Source: Spirodela intermedia (lineage: Eukaryota > Streptophyta > Magnoliopsida > Alismatales > Araceae). Taken from it: a DNA stretch of 64,000 nt. A model generated the notes under the pieces. It did no database searches, was not told the origin of the DNA, and saw nothing but the letters and a program-made list of their open reading frames with translations. A program made the position numbers and the translations under genes. Location: NCBI GenBank assembly GCA_902729315.2, contig LR746266.1:1678259-1742258 (forward strand), read 5' to 3'. This document shows, one piece after another, positions 37,517-51,122 of the stretch; the stretch's first letter is position 1, and each line of letters opens with the position of its first letter.

Positions 37517-39830
37517 TTCACCCCTTTTCATTTCACTCATTAGGCGGTTCATCCGCATGCCCTGACAAGCTGCTCCCATGGCTGCAATATACTGAGCTTC
37601 ACACGAAGATAAGGCAACGATGTTTTACTTCTGTGATGTCCAATTGATGGCAACCCCTGAGAGGAAATAAATGTGACCACAGGTGCCCTTCTGATCATTT
37701 GAGTCTCCTGAAAAATCGCTATCAGTAAACCCAATTAGTTCAGAATTTAAACTACTTTTCTTCTGGAGGAGCCTGTAGTCAATTGTGTGTTTCACATATC
37801 TCAGAATTTCCTTGACCCCACTAAGATGATCTGAAGCAAGATTCCTCACGAATTTGCTTAAAACCCTGACTGAGTATAGTAAATTAGATCTGAATTTCGT
37901 GGAATTCACCCTTGTGGTTGCTTCGTTGTGGGTTAATTTTCCGTGGACTTTAAGTAGTGTGAAAAAAACATTGCAGTCTTCCATCTTTGCACGCTCTAAA
38001 AACTTTAACACTTAAGTTTTATTAGATAGAAAAATAAAGTCTTCGTCCTGTTTCACCTCGAGTCCCAAATAAGAGCTCAATGATCAAAGATCAATCATTT
38101 GAAATTTCTGCTTCATTCTTAACTTGAAATCTTCAATACATTCGGGACTAGGCCTTTGTTATGATTAAGTCATCAACATAAACTCCAACAATTAAGACTT
38201 CATTACCTGATCTCTTTAGATAAAGAGCTTGTTCATAGTTGCTCTTGTTACATCTGAGAGAGACTAGACACTCACGAAGGCTCTTGGAGCTTGCGTTAAG
38301 CCATAGAAGACCTTCAATCGTAGGATAGAGCCTTCTCTATCCTTCACAATGAAAGCATCTGACTAGTTGAAATAAATCACCTTTTCAATTCCCCCATTTA
38401 AGAAAACGGACTTGACATCAAGCAATTAAACCTGTTATGGATTTGAAAGGAACCATTGGGGCAAATACTTCGTCATAATCAATCCCTTGCTTCTGTAAGT
38501 ATCCTATTACTTGCGAGGTTGACTTTCTTTAGAGTGGCTTTGAGGGGCTCAATTCAGTCCTACAAAAGTAGAGACCTCCATTTACTTGTCATTTTCATTG
38601 AAAATGAAATCTCGGCTGATGTTCACCTTGTCTTTGATAGGGTCATAAGATCTATTAGCCCTGGATCAAATCTCATTGCCAATGAAGACCAGGGGTTGAC
38701 TTTGGTCCTCCAACTTGCTCAAAGGTTTTCTAGTGCATTTCACATGGACAAATAAAGTTAAAACTCGCAAGTGACCCAATGTGAGGCTTTCTTTCAGTCC
38801 ACATCTTAAAGGGAGTTAGACCGTGCAAACTTTTAGGAAATGACCAATTAAGAATGTAAATAGTAGTTCTTCCTACAATTCTTCCTCTCCATTACCCCAT
38901 TTTGTTAAGGTGAGTAAGGTGCGGTAATTTTTTTTTAATTTTGTGAGAAATACAATAATTAAGAAGTTCATCAGAAGTGAATTCTCCTAGAGTCTTTACT
39001 TCAATAGAGCCATCCATGTAAGCCAAGAGTAACCATCAATGATGAGGAGAAAATGCCTGCTTCCCCCTAAGGTGGGTGGAGTAATTGGCCTGCAGATGTC
39101 AGCAAAGATTTGTTCTAGAAGCTCATATGCTCGGAATGAAGAGGCTTGAGGAAATGGCATCTAGTGTTGCTTTCTAGGAGCACAATTACAGTAGCAATGA
39201 TCAGGTACACTGATATGAGGAATTCTGTCCACAAGATGTTTGCTGGCAATCTCCTTTAAGGATGATAACTGATATGCTGGAGATCTCCTTTAAGACTGTC
39301 ACCAGTACGAAGTAAACACTGATCAGCCACTATTAACTTCAGCAAGTAAAGTTTTCCTTGAGATTTGTGCACCTCAGCAAAGAGATGACCACCTCAATAA
39401 AAAATGGTGAACATACTTCCTTGCATCATCATGCATCAGCCTTGGTCATCTAATCTCGCGTGACACAGAATGTTGGCTCATAATTGAAGTCCACCATCTT
39501 TTTGACAAATCAGAATATCGCCACATCCTTTCATTTTAACGGACATATGATTTGTCGCTCCAGTATCAACATCCCTCGGAACCTAGAAGTAGCAAACCAT
39601 CATGTTCCTCCACAACAGCCGTCGGAAGAGAAGATGGTAGTTCATCTGACTTTTCAATTGCCTGCAGCAAATCATGTGAGTTCAAGAATACGTCCATTTT
39701 CATCACCTAGACATGGTAGTTCATCTCCTTGAGCATAAAAGACGGCGATGGTGATGTAATCTCCGTCCCACGCTTGCCAGAGGTGCTTGCATCATCTCTC
39801 TTGTTTTGGGCCATCTTCATGATCCCGTGA
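37517..39830 (-). mobile_element. Degenerate Ty1/copia element, internally deleted (U1)
   Basis: Read on the minus strand from 39,830: gag N-terminal remnant (MLKEMNYHV, LQAIEKSDELP), then directly a protease-like DTGATNHM near 39,560, integrase pieces (CHCN-like, ITPPTLGGSRHFLLIIDGYS), RT pieces (GYLQKQGIDYDEVFAPM; VFYGLTQAPRAF; YVDDLII near 38,170) and RNase H (YVKHTIDY, GFTDSDFSGDSND, CEAQYIAAMGAACQGM). Order is that of copia. Most of gag is missing, stops and frameshifts are frequent, and no LTR pair was found. Its RNase H end abuts the BAHD pseudogene tail to tail. Confidence 0.88.
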
Positions 39831-40279
39831 ACCAAACAAAGGCTCTTTTGCAAAGCCAAGAATAAGCTTAAGTACATCAAAAAATTGGAAGTAGAATTAA
39901 GAATGCTCAATTGAATACAAGAACTGAAAATATACAGCTTGCATTTTATCGAACACATGTGGCCACTTATTGGAAGAGAAGAGTGAGTCTAACAGCTATC
40001 AAATGACTTGACATGATGTCTAATGTGGCCACTTATTCGCTGTTATAACTCTCAGTGATATGCAGCCTAGATTTAGCCTGCAGAAAGGAGAATAATGACC
40101 TGGAGAAAGAAAATCCCTAGATTGGTTTTGCCAAAGAGTTCGCCGGACATGATGCCTTCCGGCAGAGCTGGAGCAATTGCTTCAATATGCACAAATGGAT
40201 GTAAATATGCATCCATATGAGTAGTAAAAGGGATATGAGGTCATGGATGCATTGGTACAAAATTGACGATATGCACAAA

Positions 40280-40344
40280 TAGTAGTTCGTCCTACAATTC
40301 TTCCTCTCCATTGCCCCATTTTGCTAAGGTGAGTAAGGTGCAGT
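40280..40344 (-). mobile_element. Second copy of a copia integrase segment at the U1 end
   Basis: 65 bp nearly identical to 38,863-38,925; on the minus strand it encodes the APYSP-QNGVMERKN motif of the integrase. It is the last element of the unit, and the U1/U2 junction lies at its edge. Confidence 0.8.
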
Positions 40345-41312
40345 CACAGTGACATCCAGAACAAGCTAAGCACGCTGGCGGAGCCTTCTCTTCCAGCTTT
40401 CAGGCTTGTTCTATCCACCGGGTGACAGAGAAGAAAGAGTGAGCAGCAGAGAAGGGGAACTGACGAACTGAATTTATTTTGTCCTATTTACATTTCATTT
40501 GCATCGTGAGCAGAAAACCTGTGCCTTAAATACCATACACATAACAAGAGAGAAGACTGATCATAATTAGCGAGAAAAGTGTATCTGTATTTATAACGGC
40601 TTGTGACTCTTAATGCATTTGATTATCTTTAAACATTGCCATACATCAGGTTAGATATTTTTGTATATGTTTAGATCGATTTATATTCCTGTAAATGCTA
40701 CCTATAATTAGTCCCTGTAATTTTCCCAACAACTTTTGTGTCCAGAAATTTCATACGTGAGGATTTAGTAATCTCGTCACAGCAAACGGACGAGTACAGT
40801 CCTTACTAAGAAAACGTTTTTATTCTCGTCTCATAGTCATCTCTTTGGATCTCTCCTCACTCACTCTCCCTAACCATATATATGCATATGATCATCTTCC
40901 CAGGCTGCATTGTCTCTTCACTTAAATAACATTAATGGTAGCAATCAACGTTGATGGAGTATTAGGATTATATTTATATTCTTTCGACGGGAATTAACAA
41001 TCACGTTAAACCTTCAACATCAAGAAATTTATAGTGGCAAAAGGCTAATAGGAGAGATGTAAGAGCTTATTAATAATGGATTGAGTTTAATAGATTATAA
41101 AATTATTTTAACGTGAATGACACTAGTTTACCCTAGTTTATAATATTATTTTTCTTCATAGATTTTTCTTCTTTAAAGGTTTGAATGACACTATGTTAAC
41201 TTAAATTCCTTATCTTACTTTTATATGGTGATGTCAACAATATGTTGATGATACGTTGTTATTTCTCGTTTAATAACTGTATGGTTCTTACATGTGGTCA
41301 TCGATTATGTAG

Positions 41313-41400
41313 ATTTTCTCCGTTTGGGCTGAAAGTGATAGAAAGTATGGAGGTCTGAGCTTTTCTACCAAGGATATTGGCGAAGTTCTTGCAATCTCAG
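41313..41400 (+). pseudogene. Orphan ZIFL exon (U2)
   Basis: Same sequence and splice borders as the U1 copy, shifted by 5,646 bp. Confidence 0.72.
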
Positions 41401-42400
41401 GTATACTTCCTCCCAGGATAATGTTGGATTTTTCCGCATATTGAGAAAGCTCAAATCATACGGCTGAAACTGATAACCCATTTCACTGTTAGATTAATAT
41501 TTTCTTTTAAATTCTGGTAAGAATATGCCTTTCACCTCCTTATGTCCCTTCATACATTATATCCATCAATAGGACTACTACAAAGCCATTATGTGGTAAC
41601 GTTGTGTTTAAATTTGGTGAAAAGCATTGGTGGAAATCAAGAATGTTCTTTGAATGATCTAGCCATCTCATTTTCTTTGCGATTAGTTCAAGATGTTAAC
41701 TTGCATATTTGAAGTATGCACGAAGTATTAATTATTAAGCATGTAGTACTGGGTATGCATTTATATTTTAGTTATCTAGCTAAAGACAAATTGGGTTTCA
41801 GTTGACGCTTACTGTGCCATCTACCGTCTTGCTTACTGGTTAAAGCACATGACGTTCTCCCTCCTAACTTAGACTATCCTGATGCACACTTAGGATTGAA
41901 ACTATGGATATACTACATGTCAGTCAGACTCTGTAGCATCGAGTTAGATATAAGACTCTACCCCAGCTTTATATCATTCGATTATGAGTGTTTGCATTCC
42001 CAGTTTATAACGCAAAATTAATGGTCCAAATTAATTTATTTTTTAATGTCGACTTTTTCATTAATGATTCACATCCCCTTTTTTTCTCAAACTTTAGTCT
42101 TCTTATCCTCCAACAATTTTTGTACTCTCCCTTGATAGACTACTAAGTCCAGTTGTTTCAACTCGAATTTTCAATTTCATATTTAATTTTTGGGTTCTAT
42201 CTTACTACTGGTTCTTGAAATTCCACTCCTACATAGTTTTCCCTTTTCTGGAAAGTTATCTAGCGTTGAACTATTCATGGTTGTTAATTTTGCATCTTTG
42301 TTGACAAATATTTTGGCTGTGAGTTCAGCTCAACTTGGGTTAGTATCTCTTTTCTAGTCCAATACGTAATCATCACTTTTTATTTGTACATAAAATACTT

Positions 42401-43162
42401 CTCCTCCAGGTTCAGCTCTCCAGCTTCTCCTGCGGCGGTCTCACCTTGGGTATCACCGTCGACCATTTTCTCCTCACTTTGGCGAAACTGGTACAGGGCC
42501 ACGATGTGGGCACTATGCTTTTCTTCGGCTGGAGCTCCGTCTGTGCTCCTAGGATCCCTGCTAGGGTGAAGTTTGACCACCTCGGAGTCGAGTTCAGGCC
42601 TTGGAGGAACGTCGGAATTAATATGTCTAAGATGTGTAACCAGTCCTTTCACTTCTCTAATGAATTCATTGGCAAGCTCAAGGCCATTGTCAACGGCGGC
42701 AAGTGACAATGTTCTTCAGTGTCCTCATGCATATATGGAAGAAGGTGGCCTTTGTCCACAGGCTTCCTGACAATGAGATGACCCAGGTCAGACTTAGTGT
42801 AAACAGCCGACAGAGAATTCAGCCCCCCGTGCCGTTGGAGTACTATGGCGAACTTCTCCTCTGGGCCTATCCCAAACTCACAGTCGGAGAGATACTCCGC
42901 TTAGGCTACTTCCACATGGCACCGGTGATCCGTGGGGCCATCGAAAAGGTGGATAACGGCTACTGAAGGTCGTTCATGGACTTCGGTGAGCCACGAGATC
43001 AGTAGCTGGTTGAGCCTCCAGTTCCACCAGAAACCTTCTTGACCCCAGGGCTCTCGGTGGAGGGGTTAATGATGCTTGTTCCATCATGGGGAGAAGGCGG
43101 TGGCGTTGAGTTACATCTCTGTCTTGTGAAGAGCCAGGCAGCCACCATGAGGAACGTCATGC
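42401..43162 (+). pseudogene. BAHD 3' pseudogene (U2)
   Basis: Carries the same lesions as the U1 copy, including the loss of HxxxD, so they predate the amplification. Confidence 0.9.
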
Positions 43163-45476
43163 TTCACCCCTTTTCATTTCACTCATTAGGCGGTTCATCC
43201 ACATGCCCTGACAAGCTGCTCCCATGGCTGCAATATACTGAGCTTCACACGAAGATAAGGCAACGATGTTTTACTTCTGTGATGTCCAATTGATGGCAAC
43301 CCCTGAGAGGAAATAAATGTGACCACAGGTGCCCTTCTGATCATTTGAGTCTCCTGAAAAATCGCTATCAGTAAACCCAATTAGTTCAGAATTTAAACTA
43401 CTTTTCTTCTGGAGGAGCCTGTAGTCAATTGTGTGTTTCACATATCTCAGAATTTCCTTGACCCCACTAAGATGATCTGAAGCAAGATTCCTCACGAATT
43501 TGCTTAAAACCCTGACTGAGTATAGTAAATTAGATCTGAATTTCGTGGAATTCACCCTTGTGGTTGCTTCGTTGTGGGTTAATTTTCCGTGGACTTTAAG
43601 TAGTGTGAAAAAAACATTGCAGTCTTCCATCTTTGCACGCTCTAAAAACTTTAACACTTAAGTTTTATTAGATAGAAAAATAAAGTCTTCGTCCTGTTTC
43701 ACCTCGAGTCCCAAATAAGAGCTCAATGATCAAAGATCAATCATTTGAAATTTCTGCTTCATTCTTAACTTGAAATCTTCAATACATTCGGGACTAGGCC
43801 TTTGTTATGATTAAGTCATCAACATAAACTCCAACAATTAAGACTTCATTACCTGATCTCTTTAGATAAAGAGCTTGTTCATAGTTGCTCTTGTTACATC
43901 TGAGAGAGACTAGACACTCACGAAGGCTCTTGGAGCTTGCGTTAAGCCATAGAAGACCTTCAATCGTAGGATAGAGCCTTCTCTATCCTTCACAATGAAA
44001 GCATCTGACTAGTTGAAATAAATCACCTTTTCAATTCCCCCATTTAAGAAAACGGACTTGACATCAAGCAATTAAACCTGTTATGGATTTGAAAGGAACC
44101 ATTGGGGCAAATACTTCGTCATAATCAATCCCTTGCTTCTGTAAGTATCCTATTACTTGCGAGGTTGACTTTCTTTAGAGTGGCTTTGAGGGGCTCAATT
44201 CAGTCCTACAAAAGTAGAGACCTCCATTTACTTGTCATTTTCATTGAAAATGAAATCTCGGCTGATGTTCACCTTGTCTTTGATAGGGTCATAAGATCTA
44301 TTAGCCCTGGATCAAATCTCATTGCCAATGAAGACCAGGGGTTGACTTTGGTCCTCCAACTTGCTCAAAGGTTTTCTAGTGCATTTCACATGGACAAATA
44401 AAGTTAAAACTCGCAAGTGACCCAATGTGAGGCTTTCTTTCAGTCCACATCTTAAAGGGAGTTAGACCGTGCAAACTTTTAGGAAATGACCAATTAAGAA
44501 TGTAAATAGTAGTTCTTCCTACAATTCTTCCTCTCCATTACCCCATTTTGTTAAGGTGAGTAAGGTGCGGTAATTTTTTTTTAATTTTGTGAGAAATACA
44601 ATAATTAAGAAGTTCATCAGAAGTGAATTCTCCTAGAGTCTTTACTTCAATAGAGCCATCCATGTAAGCCAAGAGTAACCATCAATGATGAGGAGAAAAT
44701 GCCTGCTTCCCCCTAAGGTGGGTGGAGTAATTGGCCTGCAGATGTCAGCAAAGATTTGTTCTAGAAGCTCATATGCTCGGAATGAAGAGGCTTGAGGAAA
44801 TGGCATCTAGTGTTGCTTTCTAGGAGCACAATTACAGTAGCAATGATCAGGTACACTGATATGAGGAATTCTGTCCACAAGATGTTTGCTGGCAATCTCC
44901 TTTAAGGATGATAACTGATATGCTGGAGATCTCCTTTAAGACTGTCACCAGTACGAAGTAAACACTGATCAGCCACTATTAACTTCAGCAAGTAAAGTTT
45001 TCCTTGAGATTTGTGCACCTCAGCAAAGAGATGACCACCTCAATAAAAAATGGTGAACATACTTCCTTGCATCATCATGCATCAGCCTTGGTCATCTAAT
45101 CTCGCGTGACACAGAATGTTGGCTCATAATTGAAGTCCACCATCTTTTTGACAAATCAGAATATCGCCACATCCTTTCATTTTAACGGACATATGATTTG
45201 TCGCTCCAGTATCAACATCCCTCGGAACCTAGAAGTAGCAAACCATCATGTTCCTCCACAACAGCCGTCGGAAGAGAAGATGGTAGTTCATCTGACTTTT
45301 CAATTGCCTGCAGCAAATCATGTGAGTTCAAGAATACGTCCATTTTCATCACCTAGACATGGTAGTTCATCTCCTTGAGCATAAAAGACGGCGATGGTGA
45401 TGTAATCTCCGTCCCACGCTTGCCAGAGGTGCTTGCATCATCTCTCTTGTTTTGGGCCATCTTCATGATCCCGTGA
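43163..45476 (-). mobile_element. Degenerate Ty1/copia element (U2)
   Basis: Copy of the U1 relic with the same stops and gag deletion; the duplicated integrase segment is at 45,926-45,990. Confidence 0.87.
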
Positions 45477-46958
45477 ACCAAACAAAGGCTCTTTTGCAAA
45501 GCCAAGAATAAGCTTAAGTACATCAAAAAATTGGAAGTAGAATTAAGAATGCTCAATTGAATACAAGAACTGAAAATATACAGCTTGCATTTTATCGAAC
45601 ACATGTGGCCACTTATTGGAAGAGAAGAGTGAGTCTAACAGCTATCAAATGACTTGACATGATGTCTAATGTGGCCACTTATTCGCTGTTATAACTCTCA
45701 GTGATATGCAGCCTAGATTTAGCCTGCAGAAAGGAGAATAATGACCTGGAGAAAGAAAATCCCTAGATTGGTTTTGCCAAAGAGTTCGCCGGACATGATG
45801 CCTTCCGGCAGAGCTGGAGCAATTGCTTCAATATGCACAAATGGATGTAAATATGCATCCATATGAGTAGTAAAAGGGATATGAGGTCATGGATGCATTG
45901 GTACAAAATTGACGATATGCACAAATAGTAGTTCGTCCTACAATTCTTCCTCTCCATTGCCCCATTTTGCTAAGGTGAGTAAGGTGCAGTCACAGTGACA
46001 TCCAGAACAAGCTAAGCACGCTGGCGGAGCCTTCTCTTCCAGCTTTCAGGCTTGTTCTATCCACCGGGTGACAGAGAAGAAAGAGTGAGCAGCAGAGAAG
46101 GGGAACTGACGAACTGAATTTATTTTGTCCTATTTACATTTCATTTGCATCGTGAGCAGAAAACCTGTGCCTTAAATACCATACACATAACAAGAGAGAA
46201 GACTGATCATAATTAGCGAGAAAAGTGTATCTGTATTTATAACGGCTTGTGACTCTTAATGCATTTGATTATCTTTAAACATTGCCATACATCAGGTTAG
46301 ATATTTTTGTATATGTTTAGATCGATTTATATTCCTGTAAATGCTACCTATAATTAGTCCCTGTAATTTTCCCAACAACTTTTGTGTCCAGAAATTTCAT
46401 ACGTGAGGATTTAGTAATCTCGTCACAGCAAACGGACGAGTACAGTCCTTACTAAGAAAACGTTTTTATTCTCGTCTCATAGTCATCTCTTTGGATCTCT
46501 CCTCACTCACTCTCCCTAACCATATATATGCATATGATCATCTTCCCAGGCTGCATTGTCTCTTCACTTAAATAACATTAATGGTAGCAATCAACGTTGA
46601 TGGAGTATTAGGATTATATTTATATTCTTTCGACGGGAATTAACAATCACGTTAAACCTTCAACATCAAGAAATTTATAGTGGCAAAAGGCTAATAGGAG
46701 AGATGTAAGAGCTTATTAATAATGGATTGAGTTTAATAGATTATAAAATTATTTTAACGTGAATGACACTAGTTTACCCTAGTTTATAATATTATTTTTC
46801 TTCATAGATTTTTCTTCTTTAAAGGTTTGAATGACACTATGTTAACTTAAATTCCTTATCTTACTTTTATATGGTGATGTCAACAATATGTTGATGATAC
46901 GTTGTTATTTCTCGTTTAATAACTGTATGGTTCTTACATGTGGTCATCGATTATGTAG

Positions 46959-47046
46959 ATTTTCTCCGTTTGGGCTGAAAGTGATAGAAAGTATGGAGGT
47001 CTGAGCTTTTCTACCAAGGATATTGGCGAAGTTCTTGCAATCTCAG
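46959..47046 (+). pseudogene. Orphan ZIFL exon (U3)
   Basis: Identical to the U2 copy. Confidence 0.72.
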
Positions 47047-48046
47047 GTATACTTCCTCCCAGGATAATGTTGGATTTTTCCGCATATTGAGAAAGCTCAA
47101 ATCATACGGCTGAAACTGATAACCCATTTCACTGTTAGATTAATATTTTCTTTTAAATTCTGGTAAGAATATGCCTTTCACCTCCTTATGTCCCTTCATA
47201 CATTATATCCATCAATAGGACTACTACAAAGCCATTATGTGGTAACGTTGTGTTTAAATTTGGTGAAAAGCATTGGTGGAAATCAAGAATGTTCTTTGAA
47301 TGATCTAGCCATCTCATTTTCTTTGCGATTAGTTCAAGATGTTAACTTGCATATTTGAAGTATGCACGAAGTATTAATTATTAAGCATGTAGTACTGGGT
47401 ATGCATTTATATTTTAGTTATCTAGCTAAAGACAAATTGGGTTTCAGTTGACGCTTACTGTGCCATCTACCGTCTTGCTTACTGGTTAAAGCACATGACG
47501 TTCTCCCTCCTAACTTAGACTATCCTGATGCACACTTAGGATTGAAACTATGGATATACTACATGTCAGTCAGACTCTGTAGCATCGAGTTAGATATAAG
47601 ACTCTACCCCAGCTTTATATCATTCGATTATGAGTGTTTGCATTCCCAGTTTATAACGCAAAATTAATGGTCCAAATTAATTTATTTTTTAATGTCGACT
47701 TTTTCATTAATGATTCACATCCCCTTTTTTTCTCAAACTTTAGTCTTCTTATCCTCCAACAATTTTTGTACTCTCCCTTGATAGACTACTAAGTCCAGTT
47801 GTTTCAACTCGAATTTTCAATTTCATATTTAATTTTTGGGTTCTATCTTACTACTGGTTCTTGAAATTCCACTCCTACATAGTTTTCCCTTTTCTGGAAA
47901 GTTATCTAGCGTTGAACTATTCATGGTTGTTAATTTTGCATCTTTGTTGACAAATATTTTGGCTGTGAGTTCAGCTCAACTTGGGTTAGTATCTCTTTTC
48001 TAGTCCAATACGTAATCATCACTTTTTATTTGTACATAAAATACTT

Positions 48047-48808
48047 CTCCTCCAGGTTCAGCTCTCCAGCTTCTCCTGCGGCGGTCTCACCTTGGGTATC
48101 ACCGTCGACCATTTTCTCCTCACTTTGGCGAAACTGGTACAGGGCCACGATGTGGGCACTATGCTTTTCTTCGGCTGGAGCTCCGTCTGTGCTCCTAGGA
48201 TCCCTGCTAGGGTGAAGTTTGACCACCTCGGAGTCGAGTTCAGGCCTTGGAGGAACGTCGGAATTAATATGTCTAAGATGTGTAACCAGTCCTTTCACTT
48301 CTCTAATGAATTCATTGGCAAGCTCAAGGCCATTGTCAACGGCGGCAAGTGACAATGTTCTTCAGTGTCCTCATGCATATATGGAAGAAGGTGGCCTTTG
48401 TCCACAGGCTTCCTGACAATGAGATGACCCAGGTCAGACTTAGTGTAAACAGCCGACAGAGAATTCAGCCCCCCGTGCCGTTGGAGTACTATGGCGAACT
48501 TCTCCTCTGGGCCTATCCCAAACTCACAGTCGGAGAGATACTCCGCTTAGGCTACTTCCACATGGCACCGGTGATCCGTGGGGCCATCGAAAAGGTGGAT
48601 AACGGCTACTGAAGGTCGTTCATGGACTTCGGTGAGCCACGAGATCAGTAGCTGGTTGAGCCTCCAGTTCCACCAGAAACCTTCTTGACCCCAGGGCTCT
48701 CGGTGGAGGGGTTAATGATGCTTGTTCCATCATGGGGAGAAGGCGGTGGCGTTGAGTTACATCTCTGTCTTGTGAAGAGCCAGGCAGCCACCATGAGGAA
48801 CGTCATGC
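48047..48808 (+). pseudogene. BAHD 3' pseudogene (U3)
   Basis: Same lesions as in U1 and U2. Confidence 0.9.
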
Positions 48809-51122
48809 TTCACCCCTTTTCATTTCACTCATTAGGCGGTTCATCCACATGCCCTGACAAGCTGCTCCCATGGCTGCAATATACTGAGCTTCACACGAAG
48901 ATAAGGCAACGATGTTTTACTTCTGTGATGTCCAATTGATGGCAACCCCTGAGAGGAAATAAATGTGACCACAGGTGCCCTTCTGATCATTTGAGTCTCC
49001 TGAAAAATCGCTATCAGTAAACCCAATTAGTTCAGAATTTAAACTACTTTTCTTCTGGAGGAGCCTGTAGTCAATTGTGTGTTTCACATATCTCAGAATT
49101 TCCTTGACCCCACTAAGATGATCTGAAGCAAGATTCCTCACGAATTTGCTTAAAACCCTGACTGAGTATAGTAAATTAGATCTGAATTTCGTGGAATTCA
49201 CCCTTGTGGTTGCTTCGTTGTGGGTTAATTTTCCGTGGACTTTAAGTAGTGTGAAAAAAACATTGCAGTCTTCCATCTTTGCACGCTCTAAAAACTTTAA
49301 CACTTAAGTTTTATTAGATAGAAAAATAAAGTCTTCGTCCTGTTTCACCTCGAGTCCCAAATAAGAGCTCAATGATCAAAGATCAATCATTTGAAATTTC
49401 TGCTTCATTCTTAACTTGAAATCTTCAATACATTCGGGACTAGGCCTTTGTTATGATTAAGTCATCAACATAAACTCCAACAATTAAGACTTCATTACCT
49501 GATCTCTTTAGATAAAGAGCTTGTTCATAGTTGCTCTTGTTACATCTGAGAGAGACTAGACACTCACGAAGGCTCTTGGAGCTTGCGTTAAGCCATAGAA
49601 GACCTTCAATCGTAGGATAGAGCCTTCTCTATCCTTCACAATGAAAGCATCTGACTAGTTGAAATAAATCACCTTTTCAATTCCCCCATTTAAGAAAACG
49701 GACTTGACATCAAGCAATTAAACCTGTTATGGATTTGAAAGGAACCATTGGGGCAAATACTTCGTCATAATCAATCCCTTGCTTCTGTAAGTATCCTATT
49801 ACTTGCGAGGTTGACTTTCTTTAGAGTGGCTTTGAGGGGCTCAATTCAGTCCTACAAAAGTAGAGACCTCCATTTACTTGTCATTTTCATTGAAAATGAA
49901 ATCTCGGCTGATGTTCACCTTGTCTTTGATAGGGTCATAAGATCTATTAGCCCTGGATCAAATCTCATTGCCAATGAAGACCAGGGGTTGACTTTGGTCC
50001 TCCAACTTGCTCAAAGGTTTTCTAGTGCATTTCACATGGACAAATAAAGTTAAAACTCGCAAGTGACCCAATGTGAGGCTTTCTTTCAGTCCACATCTTA
50101 AAGGGAGTTAGACCGTGCAAACTTTTAGGAAATGACCAATTAAGAATGTAAATAGTAGTTCTTCCTACAATTCTTCCTCTCCATTACCCCATTTTGTTAA
50201 GGTGAGTAAGGTGCGGTAATTTTTTTTTAATTTTGTGAGAAATACAATAATTAAGAAGTTCATCAGAAGTGAATTCTCCTAGAGTCTTTACTTCAATAGA
50301 GCCATCCATGTAAGCCAAGAGTAACCATCAATGATGAGGAGAAAATGCCTGCTTCCCCCTAAGGTGGGTGGAGTAATTGGCCTGCAGATGTCAGCAAAGA
50401 TTTGTTCTAGAAGCTCATATGCTCGGAATGAAGAGGCTTGAGGAAATGGCATCTAGTGTTGCTTTCTAGGAGCACAATTACAGTAGCGATGATCAGGTAC
50501 ACTGATATGAGGAATTCTGTCCACAAGATGTTTGCTGGCAATCTCCTTTAAGGATGATAACTGATATGCTGGAGATCTCCTTTAAGACTGTCACCAGTAC
50601 GAAGTAAACACTGATCAGCCACTATTAACTTCAGCAAGTAAAGTTTTCCTTGAGATTTGTGCACCTCAGCAAAGAGATGACCACCTCAATAAAAAATGGT
50701 GAACATACTTCCTTGCATCATCATGCATCAGCCTTGGTCATCTAATCTCGTGTGACACAGAATGTTGGCTCATAATTGAAGTCCACCATCTTTTTGACAA
50801 ATCAGAATATCGCCACATCCTTTCATTTTAACGGACATATGATTTGTCGTTCCAGTATCAACATCCCTCGGAACCTAGAAGTAGCAAACCATCATGTTCC
50901 TCCACAACAGCCGTCGGAAGAGAAGATGATAGTTCATCTGACTTTTCAATTGCCTGCAGCAAATCATGTGAGTTCAAGAATACGTCCATTTTCATCACCT
51001 AGACATGGTAGTTCATCTCCTTGAGCATAAAAGACGGCGATGGTGATGTAATCTCCGTCCCACGCTTGCCAGAGGTGCTTGCATCATCTCTCTTGTTTTG
51101 GGCCATCTTCATGATCCCGTGA
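48809..51122 (-). mobile_element. Degenerate Ty1/copia element (U3)
   Basis: Same relic; several of the U3-specific substitutions fall in its gag/protease end. Duplicated integrase segment at 51,572-51,636. Confidence 0.87.

Larger units (their letters stand above)
33168..40344. repeat. Repeat unit U1 (long form, 7,177 bp)
   Basis: First of four units. It equals the 5,646-bp units U2/U3 plus two extra segments: 33,465-34,532 (1,068 bp, bounded by direct repeats CATTGCCA) and 463 bp at 35,126-35,588 (bounded by ATGT); 5,646 + 1,068 + 463 = 7,177. It begins CACAGTGACATCC, continuous with block X, and ends GGTGCAGT. Contents in order: AT-rich sequence, ZIFL exon, BAHD pseudogene, inverted copia relic. 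Confidence 0.95.
40345..45990. repeat. Repeat unit U2 (5,646 bp)
   Basis: Head-to-tail copy of U1 without the two U1-only segments. Starts CACAGTGACATCC directly after GGTGCAGT of U1. Differs from U3 almost only in the last 1.2 kb. Confidence 0.97.
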
